Shown here piece by piece: positions 8,872 through 17,612 of a DNA stretch of 64,000 nt; the stretch's first letter is position 1, and each line of letters begins with the position of its first letter. The stretch is from Paenibacillus sp. DCT19 (GTDB lineage: Bacteria > Bacillota > Bacilli > Paenibacillales > Paenibacillaceae), in NCBI RefSeq assembly GCF_003268635.1, contig NZ_CP029639.1, positions 2,739,501-2,803,500 on the forward strand. Reading direction: 5' to 3'. The position numbers were made by a program, and so were the translations under genes. The notes beneath the pieces were generated by a model. That model was not told the DNA's origin, ran no database searches, and saw only the letters and a list, made by a program, of their open reading frames with translations.

Positions 8872-10893
8872 ATGGCAATAGATAAAAAACAGGTAGAGGA
8901 GATAGTACGCGCAGTTGGCGGCAAAGAGAATATTGAAGCTGCAACGCATTGTGTTACACGTCTCCGGTTTGCCTTGGTGGATGAGAGCAAAGTTGATGCG
9001 GCAGCTTTGGACCAGAATGATTTGGTTAAAGGTCAATTCTCATCCCAAGGTCAATTTCAGGTCGTTATCGGGCCAGGGCTTGTGGATAAAGTATATGATG
9101 AGATGATCCAGATTACGGGTGGTGACCGTTCTTCCAAGGATGATGTGAAGGCGGCAGCGGGTAAGAAACAAAACCCGATTCAACGTGCGATCAAAACACT
9201 TTCGGATATTTTCATTCCGATTCTACCAGCGATCATTACAGCAGGTCTACTGCTCGGGATCAACAACATCCTGACAGGGCCAGGGATATTCTTTGATAAA
9301 CAATCATTAGTGGATGTGTATCCGGCATGGAAGGACTTAGCTTCGATTATTAACACGATTGCAAGCACAGCCTTCACGTTCTTACCTGCACTAATTGGTT
9401 GGGCAGCTGTTAAACGATTCGGCGGCAGTCCGCTGCTCGGGATTGTGCTCGGGCTGATCCTTGTACATCCTGATCTGCTGAGTGCCTATGGTTACGCTGA
9501 TGCAGTGAATGATGGTACTGTACCTACCTGGAATTTGTTTGGTTGGCATATTGAGAAGATCGGTTATCAAGGGCAGGTTCTGCCGGTATTGGTATCTGCT
9601 TATCTGCTCGCCAAGTTGGAAATTTTCTTAAACAAAAGGGTGCATGATTCCGTCAAATTGCTTGTTGTGGCACCTGTAACACTGCTTATTACTGGATTTC
9701 TGGCATTTACAATCATTGGACCGGTTACATTTGCGATTGCAAATGCCATTACATCGGGTCTAATTTATATCTATGAATCGTATGCAGCATTAGGTGGACT
9801 AATCTATGGTGGATTATATGCGTTGCTTGTTATTACGGGGATGCATCATACCTTCCTCGCTGTAGACGTACAATTAATTGGTAGCCAGGGCGGCACATTC
9901 CTGTGGCCGATGCTGGCGCTATCCAACATCGCTCAAGGTTCTGCTGCACTTGCGATGATGCTTGTACTGCGTGAACAGAAGATGCGCGGACTTGCGGCAA
10001 CATCCTCCGTATCCGCCTTCTTGGGGGTAACGGAGCCAGCAATCTTTGGTGTTAACATCCGTTATCGTTATCCGTTTATCTTTGGTATGATCGGTTCGGC
10101 TATTGGCGGTGTGTTACTTACCATGAATAACGTTCAGGCTACCTCAATCGGGGTAGGTGGCGTACCCGGATTCTTATCCATTTTCCCGAACAAATGGGGC
10201 GTTTTCTTCATCGGTATGGCTATCGTACTCATCGTACCGTTCCTGTTAACCGTTATTTTCGGAAGAGCCAAAATGAGAAAGCAAGATCGTGAAACGGACA
10301 ATGGTTCTGTGACAGCAGATCATGCATCCACGTCAACTTCTGCTTCCAAGGATAACCGCACTTCGGCAAGTCAAAAGAAAGCTTCTAGCGATGCCTCTGC
10401 GGTGACTCCCAATGCGCAAGCTTCAATTAATATTCTTGAAGTGATGGCTCCGTTAACGGGTAAAGCTGTATCGTTGGAGCGAGTTCCTGATCCTGCCTTT
10501 GCAGAGAAACAAATGGGAGAAGGGATTGCCATTGAACCTTCTGGCAACAAGGTCGTTGCTCCGTTTGATGCACAGGTTGCCCATGTCATTAAGAGCAAAC
10601 ATGCTGTCATTTTGGAGCATGCGAGCGGTGTTCAGATCCTCATTCACGTCGGTATTAATACCGTGTCAATGAAAGGTGAAGGCTTCAACGTGCATGTGCA
10701 AGCTGGGGAACATGTGCGAGCTGGGCAAACCTTGCTTGAATTCGATCGTCAGGCGATTGAAGCAGCAGGTCATCCACTCATAACGCCGATTATCGTTCCT
10801 GACGGTCAGGACATGGTAGACCGAGTTGAAGTGACAACAGGAGATGTTACATTGAATCGTAACGGCGTGTTGAAGGTACATCTGAAAGGGTAA
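8872..10893 (+). CDS. treP: Trehalose-specific PTS permease, EIIBCA
   Basis: A 673-residue membrane permease that imports trehalose while phosphorylating it. Domains in order: EIIB (residues 1-85, phospho-acceptor C27 in AATHCVTRLRF), EIIC (about 100-470, roughly ten membrane segments, with the GMHHTF motif), a Ser/Thr/Ala-rich linker of about 50 residues, and a complete glucose-type EIIA domain (about 520-673) with its phospho-histidine H592 in LIHVGINTV. Many Bacillus TreP proteins lack EIIA and borrow one, so this copy is self-sufficient. Trehalose specificity rests on the upstream treA. ATG 8872 is preferred over GTG 8857 since GGGAAG lies seven bases before it. The gene follows treA by 85 bases. 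Confidence 0.9.
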   Translation: MAIDKKQVEEIVRAVGGKENIEAATHCVTRLRFALVDESKVDAAALDQNDLVKGQFSSQGQFQVVIGPGLVDKVYDEMIQITGGDRSSKDDVKAAAGKKQNPIQRAIKTLSDIFIPILPAIITAGLLLGINNILTGPGIFFDKQSLVDVYPAWKDLASIINTIASTAFTFLPALIGWAAVKRFGGSPLLGIVLGLILVHPDLLSAYGYADAVNDGTVPTWNLFGWHIEKIGYQGQVLPVLVSAYLLAKLEIFLNKRVHDSVKLLVVAPVTLLITGFLAFTIIGPVTFAIANAITSGLIYIYESYAALGGLIYGGLYALLVITGMHHTFLAVDVQLIGSQGGTFLWPMLALSNIAQGSAALAMMLVLREQKMRGLAATSSVSAFLGVTEPAIFGVNIRYRYPFIFGMIGSAIGGVLLTMNNVQATSIGVGGVPGFLSIFPNKWGVFFIGMAIVLIVPFLLTVIFGRAKMRKQDRETDNGSVTADHASTSTSASKDNRTSASQKKASSDASAVTPNAQASINILEVMAPLTGKAVSLERVPDPAFAEKQMGEGIAIEPSGNKVVAPFDAQVAHVIKSKHAVILEHASGVQILIHVGINTVSMKGEGFNVHVQAGEHVRAGQTLLEFDRQAIEAAGHPLITPIIVPDGQDMVDRVEVTTGDVTLNRNGVLKVHLKG

Positions 10894-10909
10894 CTTGATG
10901 TTAGAGTAG

Positions 10910-10942
10910 AAGGGAAGCTCATATGATGGGCTTCCTTTTTAT
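10910..10942 (+). terminator. Intrinsic terminator of the tre operon
   Basis: AAGGGAAGCTCAT (10910-10922) pairs with ATGGGCTTCCTTT (from 10926), with one G-T pair, followed by a T run. It begins 17 bases after the treP stop. Confidence 0.8.
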
Positions 10943-11080
10943 TTGGATTTAACTCTTAGCAAATAAAATATTTTAATAAAAATTTAAAGGTTATATTACG
11001 TTAAATTAGTATCGTTGATCCAAATTTCCTTTATAATCGTCTTAGTTCAGGTAATGTGAGAGGGATGAAGGAGGGGAGCC

Positions 11081-11935
11081 ATGACACGCATTGCGGTAAT
11101 GATCATTCATGGACTTGGTAGGCAAAAAGAAGACTATGCGGATCAGCTTATCTTACGATTGCAGCATGAATTCGATCAGGTCATGGTCATGCCGGGAGCA
11201 GCCAAGCAGTATCTCGATATTGAGCCTGTATATTGGGCTGATGTATTTGAAGAGAGGGAAGAAGAACTGTTCCAGCAGCTTGTAGTTTCAACTCAACTGA
11301 ATTACCAGGTGCTGCGCCGATTCGTCATCCATTATCTCGCTGATGCTGTTGCTTATCAACCTGTGGAACAGCAAGGACACCATTATGATGCTGTACACCG
11401 TACACTAAGCGAAGCCATGCACAGCCTTTCTCATCGTAACGGACCAGAGACACCTCTTTGCGTGCTGGCTCATAGTTTGGGGGCGGTCATTGCGAGTAAT
11501 TTCTTTTATGATCTTCAATATCCCTCCAGTCGAACGCCTTATATAACAGATGTTACATCGGCTTTGGAGCGGGGAGATACCTTAACTAGCTTTTATTCGT
11601 TTGGAACGACACTGCCACTATGGAGTTTACGTTATCATGATTTTAGTCAACCCATTCAGGTTCCTGCGAAACTGGCTCAACAGTTTTTTCCGGGAATTGA
11701 AGGAGAGTGGGTTAACTTTTATGGTAAGGATGATATACTTGGTTATCCCTTGCGTCCGATCGATCCGGCCTATGAAGTGGCCGTGAAGGAAGATATCGAA
11801 ATTAACTCAGGTAACTGGATACAGAGCTGGAATCCGCTCAGCCATGGTGGTTATTTTGATAATAAAACCATGAATCATAGAATAGCCCAGGGACTGGCTC
11901 GAATGTGGACCTGGGTGAATCGTGAGTCACCATAA
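11081..11935 (+). CDS. Alpha/beta-hydrolase fold protein
   Basis: A 284-residue cytoplasmic protein with an N-terminal strand and oxyanion-type motif (AVMIIHGLGRQ) and a nucleophile elbow AHSLGAVIAS around residue 130, both typical of lipase/esterase-like alpha/beta hydrolases. The later FYGKDDILGYP segment could supply the acid, and H in NHRIAQGL or SHGGYFDN the base, but this is not certain. ATG 11081 is preceded by GGAGGGGAG. Substrate unknown. A small cysteine-cluster gene starts 27 bases downstream, so the two are likely co-transcribed. Confidence 0.8.
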   Translation: MTRIAVMIIHGLGRQKEDYADQLILRLQHEFDQVMVMPGAAKQYLDIEPVYWADVFEEREEELFQQLVVSTQLNYQVLRRFVIHYLADAVAYQPVEQQGHHYDAVHRTLSEAMHSLSHRNGPETPLCVLAHSLGAVIASNFFYDLQYPSSRTPYITDVTSALERGDTLTSFYSFGTTLPLWSLRYHDFSQPIQVPAKLAQQFFPGIEGEWVNFYGKDDILGYPLRPIDPAYEVAVKEDIEINSGNWIQSWNPLSHGGYFDNKTMNHRIAQGLARMWTWVNRESP

Positions 11936-11961
11936 GACTTAGAATTGAAGGAGACATTATT

Positions 11962-12228
11962 TTGGAATGCAGAACAGGTTGTGCCGCATGTTGTATTGCC
12001 ATATCGATATCTTCACCGATCCCTGGAATGAAGAATGGCAAGCCGGCGGGTGTACGTTGCGTACAACTCACGGAAGATAATCGATGCAGTATTTTTGGAC
12101 ATCCAGACCGTCCTGATGTGTGTAGTGGATTACAGGCTTCATTAGATATGTGCGGCAGAACAGATCAAGAAGCTTTTCGTATCCTTAGCTGGCTCGAACA
12201 GGAAACGAGTCCGAACCCTCAAAACTAA
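11962..12228 (+). CDS. YkgJ-family cysteine cluster protein
   Basis: An 88-residue protein with cysteines at positions 3, 7, 10 and 11 (CRTGCAACC), then CVQL, RCSIF and VCSGLQ, the metal-binding pattern of YkgJ/UPF0153-type proteins thought to bind zinc or an iron-sulfur cluster. No catalytic role is established. The start is a TTG at 11962 served by GAAGGAG eight to ten bases upstream; no in-frame ATG precedes the cysteine cluster. It sits directly behind the alpha/beta hydrolase. Confidence 0.82.
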   Translation: MECRTGCAACCIAISISSPIPGMKNGKPAGVRCVQLTEDNRCSIFGHPDRPDVCSGLQASLDMCGRTDQEAFRILSWLEQETSPNPQN

Positions 12229-12318
12229 GGGATACACATTATAGCCTATAGCTCGTATCTGAATAACTCATAACTGATCCGAATCCATGTAGCTTTTTAA
12301 GAAAAAATTGAATCATCA

Positions 12319-12352
12319 AGAGTACCTCTGGTCAGATGCCGGGGTACTCTTT
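12319..12352. terminator. Hairpin between convergent genes
   Basis: AGAGTACC (12319-12326) pairs with GGTACTCT (12343-12350). It lies between the YkgJ-like gene and the convergent AbrB-family permease and could end either transcript. The T tail is short. Confidence 0.55.
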
Positions 12353-12409
12353 GGTGTGAGATGAATGGTCTCATTTAATTGGATGATCGTGAACATGACT
12401 CTGATTGCC

Positions 12410-13495
12410 TTATTTTTGTCTCAGTAATCGAGTGAGGATGATCTTTAGAACAGAAGAGACGATGAAGAAAATAAACAAAATCCGGAACAACTGATATCCC
12501 GATACGACCGAGAGATTGGCGTTTACCTCATGAGCCATAATACTCATCTGATCCATACCTCCGGGTGCCATACTAAGTAGGGAAGTAGCGGCCGATAGGG
12601 AGTACACATGCATGAGGATATAACCTAGCCCAAGAGAGCCAGCAATGAGAAGTACACTACTTAACAGAGCAAGTGTGACCGTTTGAGTTTTGCGCTGTAG
12701 CTGCTCTGGTCGAAGCATCAAACCGACATGACTTCCAATCATCAACTGCGATAGATTGAGGACTGAAGAGGGCAGTGCAGGTGTATGCCACGACGTGGTC
12801 AATTGAATCACACACATCACAATCATCGGCCCAAGCATAAACGCAGTGGGGAAACGTAGTTTACGTGCGACCCAAGCCCCCATGACACATAGCGGAGCAT
12901 AGATCCATATTTCCGGGAATAACGCTGTCCATAAGGCACTTGTCCCCTGCACAGGATCTGTTCCTGCAACACTCGCTCCACCAACCCATGGACTGAACAG
13001 CAGAAAAGGAACACAGAACACAATCATAATCAACCGAGTCACCTGCAAAAAGGTAACCAGAGTCAGATTAATGGATTTCATCTCCTCAGCTAAAGAAACC
13101 ATCTGGGACAATCCACCGGGTATACTCCCAACAAGCAAAGACGGAAAGTCAAACGGAGTAAGCTTCGAAGCGAGATAGGCCGTTAATGTACAGAATCCGA
13201 TGAGCAGTAGAGTCATGAGCAGCATCATAGGAAGCTGATGCAGTATTCCTTGTAATGCATCTTCAGTAAGGGTTAGGCCGATCGAATAACCAACAATCAG
13301 AATTCCGTAATCGCGTACGCTTGAAGGCCACATTAACGGGAGCTTAAGCACCTGTGCACCAAGAAGCATAAACACCATTGGCCCTAGTAGCCAGGGGATT
13401 GGCGTGTGGATCGCAGTGAACACGATACCTCCCAGTACGGAGACGCTTAAACTGAGCAAAAAACGAAAAACAACGGAGGGACTATGCTTATGCAT
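12410..13495 (-). CDS. AbrB-family membrane protein (putative permease)
   Basis: A polytopic membrane protein of about 361 residues with two similar halves of hydrophobic segments, as in the family once labelled ammonia monooxygenase/AbrB (PF05145). Each half carries the family signatures: IPWLLGPMV and PSLLVGSIPGGLSQMVSLAEE in the first, FPTAFMLGPMIV and SLLSMAPGGMDQMSIMAHE in the second. Function is unproven; regulation or transport is suspected. The frame is open to a TTG at 13624, but the family sequence begins near MGLMHKHSPSVVFRFLL. The ATG at 13495 overlaps the stop of a short upstream frame; ATG 13504 is an alternative. Confidence 0.82.
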   Translation of the reverse strand: MHKHSPSVVFRFLLSLSVSVLGGIVFTAIHTPIPWLLGPMVFMLLGAQVLKLPLMWPSSVRDYGILIVGYSIGLTLTEDALQGILHQLPMMLLMTLLLIGFCTLTAYLASKLTPFDFPSLLVGSIPGGLSQMVSLAEEMKSINLTLVTFLQVTRLIMIVFCVPFLLFSPWVGGASVAGTDPVQGTSALWTALFPEIWIYAPLCVMGAWVARKLRFPTAFMLGPMIVMCVIQLTTSWHTPALPSSVLNLSQLMIGSHVGLMLRPEQLQRKTQTVTLALLSSVLLIAGSLGLGYILMHVYSLSAATSLLSMAPGGMDQMSIMAHEVNANLSVVSGYQLFRILFIFFIVSSVLKIILTRLLRQK

Positions 13496-13584
13496 CAATC
13501 CCATCCGTTCCATTTCCTTATATTTGTTGGCACAAGCCCTATACGTAAGTCGGTATATAGGTTTAAGTTGCAAAGTTGTTTCAT
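13495..13584 (-). CDS. Possible 29-codon leader ORF before the AbrB-family gene
   Basis: A short frame (beginning MKQLCNLNLYTDLR) starts at an ATG with AGGAG at 8-base spacing, the best ribosome site in the region. Its TGA overlaps the ATG at 13495 of the AbrB-family permease (TGATG). This arrangement would allow translational coupling. Alternatively it is the true N-terminal region displaced by an undetected frame error. No homologue is recognised. Confidence 0.3.
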   Translation of the reverse strand: MKQLCNLNLYTDLRIGLVPTNIRKWNGWD

Positions 13585-13670
13585 GTAAGATCACTCCTGA
13601 TGATAGGCGCTTATTTTGCTTCAAGGAATCTCCGACTCTTCAACTAATCTCATTCTACCTTACTAGCATA

Positions 13671-14987
13671 TCAATGAGTTGTCACTTGTGCAGCAGGTTT
13701 GGCTTCCCTAAACATCACATAGTACATCAGGGACGAAATAACATACAGGCTGCCTGTGATACTGAACGTGATCGCATAACCCCAGTACGTTCCATAGGTA
13801 GTCACCAGATAAGATTGTACAGGACCCATGGTAGCCCAACCGATCATGAAGGCCGTCTGCATTAATGAGTTCGCAATCCCACGTCGCTTATCAGAGATTT
13901 TATCAACCAGAATAGCGGAGTGAATCGGATTAGCCGCATTCATCAGTGCCTGCCTAAACAGGAAGCTGATGGAGGCGATCACCAGCAGATTCGTGAATCC
14001 GGTAAGCAATAGGAACGGCAAGGACATGATCTGGAAAATGACGACAGCTCGAACGCTCCCCACCTTTGCAGCAAGCGTTGGCCCTATAAGCATCGAGACA
14101 ATGGTCATGATCTGACCTAAGGAGATGAGTAGACTCATCCCGCTGAGAGAAACAGAAAAGCGATTCGTAAAGTATAGATTCAGATAGGGTACGACAAGAC
14201 CAGAACCGAATCCAATCAATAATTGAGTGATAACAAACTGACCGATCAGTCGGGAATCCTTCTTCTTGAGCTGGACATCAGACTCACGTACTACCCCAGA
14301 GGATACTGAGATAACTCCTTCAACGCTTTGCTTCAATTGAGCAGTTGCAGGAACTGATTGGTTTCCTTGGGATGTAGCTGAATGATCATTGATAAACAAT
14401 AAAGGAATAAATGCGGCTAGCGTAGCCACGCCTCCAATAATTAACACCGTTTGTAAACCTGTGACCACAGCGAATCCTGCTGAATGAAGCAGATCAGCAA
14501 ATACGCCGCCTCCCAGACTTCCTAGCACCTGAGATGCAAGAACAAGTGAGGAGTAATAACTGAACATTTTCAAGCGCTGACTCTTCTTCACATTTTCAGC
14601 CAGGAAAGGGATCGCGAGCACTTGGAATACCCCGGCAAAAAGTCCAGAGAACACGGCAAACCAGATTAATCCACTGGCAGAATAGTCGAACGAGCGACCA
14701 ATTAAGAACACTCCGCTGAACAATGCTCCGACGATGAGCAACCGTTTACGGCTGAAGCGATCACCGCCGAGTCCTATAGGCACGAACATAATCGCGGTTG
14801 CTAGCGATTGGATACTGACGATCTGACCATTCATGGTGTCGTTGTAGCCAAGACCTTGAATGTACAGATTATACAGGACAGAGAACATGCCATTACCGAT
14901 CTGATACAGAATACTAGCTAGAAAAAAAAGTTGGATATTGCGGGACCAACCCCGAATTTCCGAAACGATCTGTCTTAGAACTTTCAA
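13671..14987 (-). CDS. MFS transporter
   Basis: A 438-residue major facilitator with about 12 membrane segments and a charged central loop (QLKQSVEGVISVSSG to QLKKKDSRLIG). The first half has the MFS motif A region as GGDRFSRKRLLIVGALFSG; the second has KISDKRRGIANSL. Substrate cannot be told. The start is a TTG at 14987 preceded by GGGGGA; no in-frame ATG lies nearby and the sequence MKVLRQIVSEIRGWSRN then enters the first membrane helix. It lies 90 bases downstream of the O-methyltransferase on the same strand. Confidence 0.85.
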   Translation of the reverse strand: MKVLRQIVSEIRGWSRNIQLFFLASILYQIGNGMFSVLYNLYIQGLGYNDTMNGQIVSIQSLATAIMFVPIGLGGDRFSRKRLLIVGALFSGVFLIGRSFDYSASGLIWFAVFSGLFAGVFQVLAIPFLAENVKKSQRLKMFSYYSSLVLASQVLGSLGGGVFADLLHSAGFAVVTGLQTVLIIGGVATLAAFIPLLFINDHSATSQGNQSVPATAQLKQSVEGVISVSSGVVRESDVQLKKKDSRLIGQFVITQLLIGFGSGLVVPYLNLYFTNRFSVSLSGMSLLISLGQIMTIVSMLIGPTLAAKVGSVRAVVIFQIMSLPFLLLTGFTNLLVIASISFLFRQALMNAANPIHSAILVDKISDKRRGIANSLMQTAFMIGWATMGPVQSYLVTTYGTYWGYAITFSITGSLYVISSLMYYVMFREAKPAAQVTTH

Positions 14988-15077
14988 GTGGTTTCCCCCA
15001 GTCGATGCTGTGCAGTGTTACCAGTTTAACAGGAATGGGGAAATTTCGGAACAATTGACCACTGTTTATTTTTTGCT

Positions 15078-15767
15078 CTATGACAAAACGCGTGCAAGCA
15101 TGAATCCATCGTACCCTTTGCTGCCTACCGTTTGCAGCGCAGTTGCTTCAAGTTTAGGATGGTTTGCAACCATATCTAGGAAGGTGCGCACACCCTTGAC
15201 TCTCTCATCTGTGCTGTTTGGATTGACCACTTCACCATCTCGGACAATATTGTCGCCAATGATAAGACTTCCAGGACGTGCTAAGCGTAGAGCCCATCGG
15301 AGATAATCAGGATTGCTTGGTTTGTCAGCATCAATGAAGATGAAGTCGAAGGGTTCACGGTACTCTTCTTGTATGTCCGGGAGAGTGGTGAGGGCTGCTC
15401 CGACGCGTAGATCGACTTTATCCATAAGCCCTGCATGGCTCAGATTATGACGAGCAATCTCCGCATGATGTGGATCGGCTTCAAGAGTCACAATTCTACC
15501 TTGCTCAGGTAAGGCACGCGCCATCCAGATCGTACTGTAACCGCCCAGTGTTCCAATTTCGAGGACGCGAGTTGCTCCATGAATCTGAAGCAGGAGTTGC
15601 AGAAATTTACCCTGATTCGGTGTGACATCATGAGCAGGTAATCCCTCAGCGGCATTGTGATGTAAGGCTTGCTCCAGTAATGGATCGGCGGGAATCAATC
15701 GTTCGTTCAGATATTGGTCTACTTGAGTCCAGGTGTGTTGTAAGGATGAAGAATTCAAATTGTTCAT
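15078..15767 (-). CDS. SAM-dependent O-methyltransferase (CCoAOMT-like)
   Basis: A 229-residue class I methyltransferase of the O-methyltransferase/YrrM group. The SAM-binding loop is RVLEIGTLGGYSTIWMA, followed by VTLEADPHH and the divalent-metal motif FIFIDADKPSN with DNIVRDGEV downstream. Such enzymes methylate catechol-type hydroxyls, although the substrate here is unknown. The ATG at 15767 has AAAGGAA about nine bases upstream and is preferred over the further ATG at 15815. It is transcribed divergently from a LysR regulator 128 bases away, a usual arrangement for a regulator and its target. Confidence 0.88.
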   Translation of the reverse strand: MNNLNSSSLQHTWTQVDQYLNERLIPADPLLEQALHHNAAEGLPAHDVTPNQGKFLQLLLQIHGATRVLEIGTLGGYSTIWMARALPEQGRIVTLEADPHHAEIARHNLSHAGLMDKVDLRVGAALTTLPDIQEEYREPFDFIFIDADKPSNPDYLRWALRLARPGSLIIGDNIVRDGEVVNPNSTDERVKGVRTFLDMVANHPKLEATALQTVGSKGYDGFMLARVLS

Positions 15768-15895
15768 TAAGCATGTTCCTTTCCGGATAGAGGTTTTGGG
15801 ATTTCTTAATTCCACTATACGGCTTGCAGGATTATAAATAAAAATATATATTATATTAAAGTATAAATTTTAGTTATGTTTAGAAAGGGGTTCAT

Positions 15896-16798
15896 ATGAA
15901 TCTACACGGACTAAGGTTATTTCATGCTATTGTGCGATATGGTGGGGTGACACGAGCTGCGGAAGAACTTAATATTAGTCAGCCGGCCGTTTCATCACAG
16001 GTGAAAAAGTTTGAACGAGAGCTGAACATTCAGTTATTTGTCTCGGAGGGCAGAAGACTTGTTCTTACGGATGCGGGTGCACAGCTTATCAGTTATGCAG
16101 AGCGCTTATTTATGCTGGAACAAGAAGTAGAGCATTTTGTGGAGGATTTTCGGGCAGGTAAGAAAGGGATGATCCGGATTACAGCTACATATCTCCCGGC
16201 TAATTTTCTGCTTCCAGCATGGATTGCTCGATTCAAGCAGGTGCATGAAGAAGTTGAGGTCGTGGTGAATACAACGAATACACGGATGGCATTTGATCAT
16301 TTGCTTCGATATGAAGCAGAAATTGCGGTATACGGTGGAAGTGGGATCACACATAACGGGGTTGACTGGGACGAGCTGTTTGAGGATGAAATGTGGTTTG
16401 TCGTTCATCCAAAGCATCCATTTGCAGGACAGGAGGTAGAGTTAAGAGATATGATGGCAGAGCCATTCATTATGCGTGAAGAGGGAAGTGTAACCAGAGA
16501 TCGGCTCGTATCACTCTGTACAACCAATAATTTGCCTGCGCCTCGGATCGCTCTTCAATTCAATGGGCTGAATGAAACAATTAGTGCAGTAAAAGCAGGA
16601 TATGGAGCCAATTTTATCTCTTCGCTGGTTGTGAAGCAGGATGTTCGCGAAGGCAGACTGGCACGGGTATTCGTCCAGCATGAGCAATTGAAGAATACAC
16701 TCGCGGTATGTACACGAGCAGGGGAAGTATTGTCACCCGCTGCTCGAAAATTGGTTGAACTAATGAAGCAGGAAGCTTCCAACATGCAATCTAGTTGA
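15896..16798 (+). CDS. LysR-family transcriptional regulator
   Basis: A 300-residue LysR-type regulator. Residues 1-60 form the winged helix-turn-helix (GGVTRAAEELNISQPAVSSQVKKFE); residues about 90-295 form the periplasmic-binding-like effector domain. The start ATG is preceded by AAAGGGG. The 128-bp AT-rich gap to the divergent O-methyltransferase probably contains both promoters, and control of that gene is inferred from position. The effector is unknown. The convergent DUF1275 gene follows after only eight bases. Confidence 0.9.
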   Translation: MNLHGLRLFHAIVRYGGVTRAAEELNISQPAVSSQVKKFERELNIQLFVSEGRRLVLTDAGAQLISYAERLFMLEQEVEHFVEDFRAGKKGMIRITATYLPANFLLPAWIARFKQVHEEVEVVVNTTNTRMAFDHLLRYEAEIAVYGGSGITHNGVDWDELFEDEMWFVVHPKHPFAGQEVELRDMMAEPFIMREEGSVTRDRLVSLCTTNNLPAPRIALQFNGLNETISAVKAGYGANFISSLVVKQDVREGRLARVFVQHEQLKNTLAVCTRAGEVLSPAARKLVELMKQEASNMQSS

Positions 16799-16806
16799 CT
16801 GACTTC

Positions 16807-17529
16807 TTAACTACCGCTTGCTGTATCTCGTACATTGCTGAATTGAGTCCGAGCATACAAGGTGATGCCTCCAACGAGCAGAACAGGAATCCAGACAGAG
16901 ACAAGTGGCCAGTGTTGGAACAGAAGTGCGGCAGCAATGATACCAACCAAATAAATGAGAACCGCACCAGCACGTAGGTATACATCACCAGATAGTGATT
17001 TAAATAACGATTTGGCAGAGGTGTGTCTCATTCTGTACATAATGCTTACGGTATCTTCCACAACAGCGGCGAGATTATTCGTTAGAACGGTTGTGGATAT
17101 GCCAGCAATGCCGATCCGGCGAGCTGCTGTAGTTTGCATTCCCATCGCCGCTGCTAAGACGAGAATCAATAGATACGTGAGTTGTTCTGCATAGGGACTG
17201 ATCATGGCGACAGCAAAAAAGAGCAGTAAGCTGCTCTCAACAACAAATACAGTTGTAATTCGCTTCGTCCAGCCACTTTCGCTTCGTCCCCATCCAATCA
17301 TGCGAGCTGCTATTGCATTTCCGATGATAAATCCGATAAGTGCGATTAACGAACGGAGTACAACAAACTCCTGAGCGCGAGCAATAGCAATACCCAGCAG
17401 AACGATGTTGCCCGTCATATTTGCGGTTAGTACATGACCTAAGGCTAAGTAGCCAATGAGATCGACCATACCAGCAGCCATGCAAAGAAGGAGCAATGCG
17501 TACTTTTGGAGGGTTACTTGATGGTGCAT
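16807..17529 (-). CDS. YoaK/DUF1275 family membrane protein
   Basis: A 240-residue membrane protein with about six hydrophobic segments. Family signatures are MAAGMVDLIGYLALGHVLTA followed by NMTGNIVLLGIA near the N-terminus, and GMQTTAARRIGIAGISTTVLT in the middle. The family includes Bacillus subtilis YoaK; its role is unknown, though transport has been suggested by its membrane topology. It is convergent with the LysR gene and 83 bases downstream of nothing on its own strand except the hydrolase start region, so it is probably monocistronic. Confidence 0.87.
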   Translation of the reverse strand: MHHQVTLQKYALLLLCMAAGMVDLIGYLALGHVLTANMTGNIVLLGIAIARAQEFVVLRSLIALIGFIIGNAIAARMIGWGRSESGWTKRITTVFVVESSLLLFFAVAMISPYAEQLTYLLILVLAAAMGMQTTAARRIGIAGISTTVLTNNLAAVVEDTVSIMYRMRHTSAKSLFKSLSGDVYLRAGAVLIYLVGIIAAALLFQHWPLVSVWIPVLLVGGITLYARTQFSNVRDTASGS

Positions 17530-17612
17530 GTGACTTTCATCCTTTCACGAAAAAGCTACCCCTCTAGTATACAGTAACATTTACACGAATGAATACCGTA
17601 GTTAAGATTCGA

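Noticed and set aside
8635..9036. 133-codon minus-strand open frame across the treA/treP boundary
   Set aside because: It is antisense to two clearly coding regions, has no ribosome site and no recognisable protein features.
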